Below, piece by piece: positions 5,383 to 9,280 of a stretch of DNA of 9,280 nucleotides; positions within the stretch are counted from its first letter, which is position 1, and every line of letters begins with the position of its first letter. The notes under the pieces were generated by a model. It saw nothing but the letters and a program-made list of their open reading frames with translations, had not been told where the DNA came from and did not search any database. The stretch spans positions 1 to 9,280 of the forward strand of contig DAOVQV010000040.1 of assembly GCA_030628445.1 (NCBI GenBank). Direction: 5' to 3'. Origin of the DNA: Phycisphaerae bacterium. Lineage in GTDB: Bacteria; Planctomycetota; Phycisphaerae; SM23-33. The translations under genes and the position numbers were made by a program.

Positions 5383-6798
5383 GTGGCTTTTCGTTCCGGC
5401 TTCATTTACGTTGTTTGGGCTGTTCTGGGCACCTTAGTAGGTAGTGGGATGAACGATTGGATCGACGCGGAGTTTCGTGCGGAGCACGCCTACCTGCTCT
5501 ATGAGAAGGGACGTTGGGCGGAGGCAGCGTCTGAGCTTCGAGTTGCAATTGACATCAACCCATACAATTCAGCATGGCATTTCAACCTTGCCTTGACGCT
5601 GGAGGCGATGGAGCAGTACGAGCCGGCCTGCCGTGCGTATCGCATGGCTCTGGAACTCGACCCCGGCGACGTTGAGACACTCAACTGCCTCGGCGTGAAT
5701 CTGACCCGTGTCGGTCGCTATCGGGAATCTCTAAGACATTTCGAGCGAATACAGCGCATCGATCCGCTGTACGAGCCGGCCTATTGCAATCGAATTGTCA
5801 CCTACGCCGAGATGGGCGATCACGACAACGCGGAGGTGATGTTTTACCTGGCCCGCCAGATCGTGGATGAATGCCCCTTATGTTTCTACAACATCGCAAG
5901 CAGCCTGTACGCTCGCGGCGACTACGCGCGGGCAATTTATTGCTGGGATCAGACGTTGCGGCTGGACCCGGACCACCTCCAGGCCCACGGACGCATTGCA
6001 GAAACATATTGGCTGCTCGGTGATCTGCAAAACGCCAAGTCGCACTATCAGGCCGAGCTTGAGCTGGCCGAAGACCCCGACGTCGATTTGCTGTTGGACT
6101 ACGGCGACTTGCTTCTGGATATAGGCCAGCTGGACGAGGCCCAGGAGAAGTTCGAATTGGCGCTTGCGGTAGAGCCCGCCAACATCGAAGCCCACTTTTG
6201 CCTTGGCGAACTGGCCTTGAAGCGCAATCAGCTAACCGTCGCCGAGGCGCAGTTTCGCCTGGTGCTTGAACTGGATCCGAAGTTTCCGGGCGCCCATACC
6301 AAGTTGGGGCGCATTCTGCTTCGCCAGGGCTTCCGCCGGGACGCCGCCAGGCACCTGCTGGTGGATATGGCCAATTGCACGGACGATCCGGACTTGCTGG
6401 CCGAATTGGGAGAGCTGCTCATAGAGGCCCGCCAGACCACCCAGGCGAACGCGGCCTTCAGGCAGCTCGTTAACCTTCGCCCGGACGATCCGCAGGTTCG
6501 ACACAACCTTGCCGTCAGCTTTTTCATGTTGGACAAGATCGATGATGGTATCCGCCACTGTCGCAGGGCGTTGAAGTTGCGCCCGGGGTATCCGCTGGCG
6601 CTGTACAACCTGGCGCTGGCCTACCTGCGGAAGGGCCAGCTCCCCCGCGCCCGCCGTTACGCCGCCAGGGCGATGATGATCTGTCCTGGCGACGAGCATG
6701 TCCGCCGCCTTTCACGACAACTGGGGATGACGGGGCTGCTTTCCAGGCTGCGAGACCGCTTGACAGGGGGCGACTATCGGGACAACATACGCAGGTAG
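5383..6798 (+). CDS. Tetratricopeptide repeat protein
   Basis: The 471 residues consist almost wholly of TPR helix pairs. About twelve 34-residue units run from residue 31 to 438 with the usual W/L/Y-G-A-P spacing, ending motifs such as ALELDP, TLRLDP and LVLELDP. A short basic tail follows (about 448-471). TPR arrays are protein-interaction scaffolds; no catalytic domain is seen, so the partner is unknown. The start is uncertain. The GTG at 5383 has GGGAGGA touching it, which is too close to be ideal, but would give a 16-residue hydrophobic stretch (7-22) able to act as a membrane anchor. The ATG at 5449 (residue 23) has AGGTAG about 7 nt upstream and would give a soluble protein. The downstream dehydrogenase gene follows after 40 nt on the same strand, suggesting an operon. 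Domain identity is certain; function is not assigned. Confidence 0.88.
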   Translation: MAFRSGFIYVVWAVLGTLVGSGMNDWIDAEFRAEHAYLLYEKGRWAEAASELRVAIDINPYNSAWHFNLALTLEAMEQYEPACRAYRMALELDPGDVETLNCLGVNLTRVGRYRESLRHFERIQRIDPLYEPAYCNRIVTYAEMGDHDNAEVMFYLARQIVDECPLCFYNIASSLYARGDYARAIYCWDQTLRLDPDHLQAHGRIAETYWLLGDLQNAKSHYQAELELAEDPDVDLLLDYGDLLLDIGQLDEAQEKFELALAVEPANIEAHFCLGELALKRNQLTVAEAQFRLVLELDPKFPGAHTKLGRILLRQGFRRDAARHLLVDMANCTDDPDLLAELGELLIEARQTTQANAAFRQLVNLRPDDPQVRHNLAVSFFMLDKIDDGIRHCRRALKLRPGYPLALYNLALAYLRKGQLPRARRYAARAMMICPGDEHVRRLSRQLGMTGLLSRLRDRLTGGDYRDNIRR

Positions 6799-6838
6799 GC
6801 GGCGCGCTGCGGTGTTTCGATCTTCAGGAGCGTTTCGG

Positions 6839-7792
6839 ATGTCAGCTTCCACCAAGCCTATCATTGTCGTAACCGAACCATTGAACGAGCGGTCGCTGGA
6901 GCATTTGCACAGCTGCGGGCGGGTGCGGGAGGTCTGCGCCGAGGAACTGGACGATGCGATTGCGGATGCCGACGCGCTGGTGGTGCGGACGTACACGACT
7001 GTCGATGGGCCCTTGCTGGACAAGGCCAAGCGTCTTAAGGTCGTCGGGCGGGCTGGTGTGGCGCTGGACAACATAGATGTACCAGCCGCCCGCGCCAGAG
7101 GTGTCGAGGTCGTCCACACGCCCGAAGCCAACACGCTCGCCGTGGTCGATTACACGGTTCGGATGATCATCGAGCTGAATCGGCGATTCTGGCCGATGAG
7201 CGGACCCGTACCGCCCGAGCAGTTCCACAAGATTCGCAAACAGACGTTTGGGCGTTTCGTCTCTTCGGGCACGTTGGGGATTATCGGGTGCGGGCGAATC
7301 GGGTCCCGGGTCGGGAAGGCGGCGGGGGGGCTGGGGATGAAGGTGATCTACAACGATATCCGACCGATCGAGCTGGACTACCCGGCCCAGGAGGTGGACA
7401 AGCCTACGCTGTACGCCCGAAGCGACATCGTCACGATTCACACGCCTTTGACCGACCTTACGCGCGGGTTAATCTGCACCGAGACGCTGGAGCGGTTCAA
7501 GAGCGGCGCACAGTTTATCAATGCCGCGCGAGGGCAGTGCGTGAACTACCATGACCTTGCCGAGGCGATTCGCAGCGGGCGGATCTGCGGTGCGGCGATC
7601 GATTGTCACGACCCCGAGCCGCCGCCCCCCGACTATCCGATGTTCGGTTTGGACAATGATAACGTGATCCTCACCCCGCACATCGCCGCGCGCGTCCCGG
7701 AGGCGATGGACCGCATGTGCGACGTCGTCTACGACGTCACGGCCGTCCTGGCCGGTGAAAAACCGAAGTTTCCAGCCGAGATCGACGCATAG
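6839..7792 (+). CDS. D-isomer-specific 2-hydroxyacid dehydrogenase, phosphoglycerate dehydrogenase-like, without ACT domain
   Basis: NAD-dependent oxidoreductase of 317 residues. The ATG at 6839 is chosen over the GTG at 6812 because AGGAG lies 8 nt upstream and homology starts there. The substrate-binding domain includes GRAGVALDNIDVPAA (70-84), the counterpart of GRAGVGVDNID in phosphoglycerate dehydrogenase. The Rossmann fold has GCGRIG (150-155), and Asp173 at the end of the second strand favours NAD over NADP. The catalytic triad is readable as Arg231 (NAARG), Glu260 (DPEP) and His281 (LTPHIAA). The protein stops after the catalytic fold, with no ACT or other serine-sensing domain, so it is a short-type enzyme not expected to be feedback-inhibited by serine in the E. 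coli SerA manner. Substrate could be 3-phosphoglycerate (serine pathway), or another 2-hydroxyacid as in glyoxylate or hydroxypyruvate reductases. It sits 40 nt after the TPR gene, probably co-transcribed. Confidence 0.9.
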   Translation: MSASTKPIIVVTEPLNERSLEHLHSCGRVREVCAEELDDAIADADALVVRTYTTVDGPLLDKAKRLKVVGRAGVALDNIDVPAARARGVEVVHTPEANTLAVVDYTVRMIIELNRRFWPMSGPVPPEQFHKIRKQTFGRFVSSGTLGIIGCGRIGSRVGKAAGGLGMKVIYNDIRPIELDYPAQEVDKPTLYARSDIVTIHTPLTDLTRGLICTETLERFKSGAQFINAARGQCVNYHDLAEAIRSGRICGAAIDCHDPEPPPPDYPMFGLDNDNVILTPHIAARVPEAMDRMCDVVYDVTAVLAGEKPKFPAEIDA

Positions 7793-7820
7793 GGCGGATC
7801 GGCCCGTCGGGCGAAATCGG
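7793..7820 (+). terminator. Possible weak terminator hairpin after the dehydrogenase gene
   Basis: Just after the TAG stop, GCCC (7802-7805) and GGGC (7809-7812) form a tight GC stem. Flanking GAT and ATC can extend it across a small internal loop. The sequence after it is T- and G-rich but has no uninterrupted T-run, so termination would be inefficient or factor-assisted. Its support is positional: a strong independent promoter follows. Confidence 0.25.
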
Positions 7821-7844
7821 TTTGTTGTGTGGGTTGTTGTGTGG
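7821..7844 (+). repeat. 12-bp tandem repeat, two copies
   Basis: TTTGTTGTGTGG (7821-7832) is followed directly by GTTGTTGTGTGG (7833-7844), identical but for the first base. It lies between the dehydrogenase stop and the next promoter, about 30 bp upstream of the -35. It could be a regulator-binding direct repeat or simple replication slippage. Confidence 0.6.
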
Positions 7845-7874
7845 GGCGGCGGCCCAAAGGGGCAATTGTGGCTA

Positions 7875-7902
7875 TTGACAGGTGTTTCCTAGCACTTATA
7901 AT
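7875..7902 (+). promoter_or_regulatory. Perfect-consensus sigma70 promoter for the HEAT-repeat gene
   Basis: TTGACA (7875-7880) and TATAAT (7897-7902) are both exact matches to the housekeeping sigma-factor consensus, with a 16-bp spacer, one short of optimal. The predicted start is near 7909, giving a leader of about 120 nt. This is the strongest promoter-like sequence in the window and implies independent, high transcription of the following gene. Confidence 0.75.
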
Positions 7903-7914
7903 CGCAGATAGCGA

Positions 7915-7935
7915 CGGTCCGGGACGAAAGGACCG
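7915..7935 (+). other. Stem-loop at the 5' end of the HEAT-repeat gene leader
   Basis: CGGTCC (7915-7920) and GGACCG (7930-7935) pair perfectly around a 9-nt loop, starting only a few nucleotides after the predicted transcription start. A 5'-terminal hairpin of this kind usually protects mRNA from decay. I do not recognise a riboswitch or leader-peptide arrangement in the rest of the leader. Confidence 0.4.
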
Positions 7936-8031
7936 GGCGGACTGCCTTAAGCTGTGTTGAATCCCGAACGTGTGTTTGGAGGCCGGGGGCGGAACCTTAC
8001 CTGCGCAGTTCGTTAGCGACTGGGAGATGTC

Positions 8032-9280
8032 ATGTTTAGCAACTCGAAACGAAGCTTCGTTGGCCTGCTGATTCTGGCGGCCCTTACGGTAGTGGCATTT
8101 GGCCCGATGGTGGAAGTGCTGCTGGGGCAAGAAAAAGAAGATACGCCCCCCCAGGGGGCAAAGCTGGAGACCCTCTGGGACGACCTGCTTCATTACATCA
8201 AGGTCGGCCGGGCGGTGGGGGCACAGAGCTACGGCCGGGCGATCCTGGAATCCGGGGCCGAGCCGAGAGAAGTGTACCTGCTGTCGATCAAGACACCGGG
8301 GTCGATGGGCTTGTTGGCTAAGGGGGGGTCTCTGGAAGGCATGGCCGAGATCGTCAGCCAGCTGTCGCAGATGATCTCCAAGGGCTACGAGTCGCAGCGG
8401 GCCGACCCTGCCCAGATTGCAAACTCGATCAACATGCTCGGCGGGACGTTGCGAGCGTACAAGGAAGCTTCGCAACGACTGATAATCAGCGGTGAATACG
8501 CCTTGCCCCAGTTGGTCCAGAAGCTGCGCGACCCGAAGGCGCCCGTTTCCCTGAAACACAACATCATGAACGTCTTACCGAGGATGGGTAAGGACGCGGT
8601 TCGTCCCCTCTCGGTAGCCCTGCAGACCAACGACTCCGAGCTGCAGGAGCTCCTGGCCAACGCCTTGGGCGAGATACAGTACGCCCACGCCGCGCCCAGG
8701 CTTAAAGAACTGCTCCAGCGCAGCGATGTTTTGGACCGCACGCGCAAGGCGGCCGAGTCCGCCCTGGTCGCCTGCGGCCGCGGCAGCGGCGCCGCGCTGG
8801 GTAAGTCCATCGCCGAGGTCTTCTATGACATGGCCGAGAGCTACTATTACCAGCGCGAGTCAATCCAGCCCGACATTCGCTACAGCACAGCCAATGTCTG
8901 GTATTGGGATGAGAATCGGGGGTTGACCTACAGGGCCGTTGCTCGCGAGATCTTCTGCGACATCTACGCAATGCGGATGTCCCGCCTGGCGCTTAAGTAC
9001 GATCCGACGTTCTATCCGAGCGTATCGTTGTGGTTGGCGGCCTATTTGAGGAAGGAGGCGAATCTTCCGGCCGGTACGACCGATCCGACCCAGCCGAAGG
9101 ATATGCCGAGCCCCAGATTCTTTGCTCTGGCCTCCCCCGCCCCGTACCTGCAAGAGGTCTTGGCCCGTGCGTTGCGTGATCGCAACTCGGCCGTGGCGCT
9201 GGGGGCGATTGAGGCCCTGGCGAAGACTGCGGGCGCCAAGAGTCTCATCAAGCCCGTAGCCGGCGGCAGGTTCGAGATCA
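8032..9280 (+). CDS. Exported HEAT-repeat protein (partial, continues past the right edge)
   Basis: 416 codons are visible with no stop. The ATG at 8032 has GGGAG 5 nt upstream. Residues 1-24 form a signal peptide or anchor: basic start with K6 and R7, a hydrophobic core (about 9-23), and a possible cleavage near AFG-P. The mature part is helical. A HEAT-type block covers about 154-250, with LPQLVQKLRDP (157-167) and VRPLSVALQTND, LKELLQRSD and similar repeats. A middle helical region (about 260-350) is rich in Tyr/Trp around NVWYWDENRGLTYRAV and resembles TPR-like packing. HEAT repeats resume from about 370 to the edge. No catalytic motif is seen. Exported HEAT-repeat proteins of this architecture are familiar to me from planctomycetes, where their role is unknown; protein interaction in the periplasm is the inference. 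It has its own strong promoter, so it is probably not part of the dehydrogenase operon. Confidence 0.83.
   Translation, partial: MFSNSKRSFVGLLILAALTVVAFGPMVEVLLGQEKEDTPPQGAKLETLWDDLLHYIKVGRAVGAQSYGRAILESGAEPREVYLLSIKTPGSMGLLAKGGSLEGMAEIVSQLSQMISKGYESQRADPAQIANSINMLGGTLRAYKEASQRLIISGEYALPQLVQKLRDPKAPVSLKHNIMNVLPRMGKDAVRPLSVALQTNDSELQELLANALGEIQYAHAAPRLKELLQRSDVLDRTRKAAESALVACGRGSGAALGKSIAEVFYDMAESYYYQRESIQPDIRYSTANVWYWDENRGLTYRAVAREIFCDIYAMRMSRLALKYDPTFYPSVSLWLAAYLRKEANLPAGTTDPTQPKDMPSPRFFALASPAPYLQEVLARALRDRNSAVALGAIEALAKTAGAKSLIKPVAGGRFEI

Noticed and set aside
7729..8559. Minus-strand ORF of 276 codons spanning the dehydrogenase end, the spacer and the HEAT-repeat gene start
   Set aside because: It runs antisense through a perfect plus-strand promoter and a signal-peptide-bearing gene, and its translation shows no domain.
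1..9280. CRISPR array, transposon, tRNA or rRNA
   Set aside because: No regularly spaced repeats, transposase domains, terminal inverted repeats or recognisable tRNA/rRNA sequences were seen.

Overview
The window is GC-rich and mostly coding, with seven genes and no mobile element, RNA gene or CRISPR array that I can see. The gene content looks like a planctomycete or a close relative. The pointers are a small release-factor-like protein with a long C-terminal extension, a secreted HEAT-repeat protein of a type I associate with that phylum, and tandem PilB/PilT-family ATPases. This taxonomic call is an inference from protein style, not from a marker gene.

Left block, minus strand, read from about 4.5 kb down to 1: a candidate promoter with a dyad across it (4501-4534), a leader of about 200 nt, then three P-loop ATPases of the type IV pilus / type II secretion superfamily. 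These are a PilB-type assembly ATPase (2573-4288), a PilT-type retraction ATPase (1317-2450) and a second PilB-type ATPase (1-1301, cut by the window edge). The first two are separated by 122 nt of structured sequence. The last two are only 15 nt apart and clearly co-transcribed. The two PilB paralogues differ at the positions expected to bind cyclic di-GMP, and all three ATPases differ at the Asp box. This suggests division of labour between the motors.

Middle, minus strand: a release-factor-like protein with an intact GGQ motif (4591-5133) lies upstream of the pilus genes, separated by about 300 nt. Its start faces a divergent plus-strand unit across 249 nt.

Right block, plus strand: a 12-repeat TPR protein (5383-6798) and a D-2-hydroxyacid (phosphoglycerate-type) dehydrogenase (6839-7792), probably an operon with a 40 nt gap. 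After 239 nt holding a hairpin, a 12-bp tandem repeat and a perfect-consensus sigma70 promoter, an exported HEAT-repeat protein begins (8032) and runs off the right edge.

The pilus ATPases form one functional unit whose missing partners (second PilB C-terminus, PilC, pilins) should lie to the left of base 1. I see no functional link between them and the plus-strand genes. The most interesting signals are the divergent c-di-GMP motifs in the two PilB paralogues, the altered retraction motif in PilT, and the operator-like dyad over the pilus promoter.
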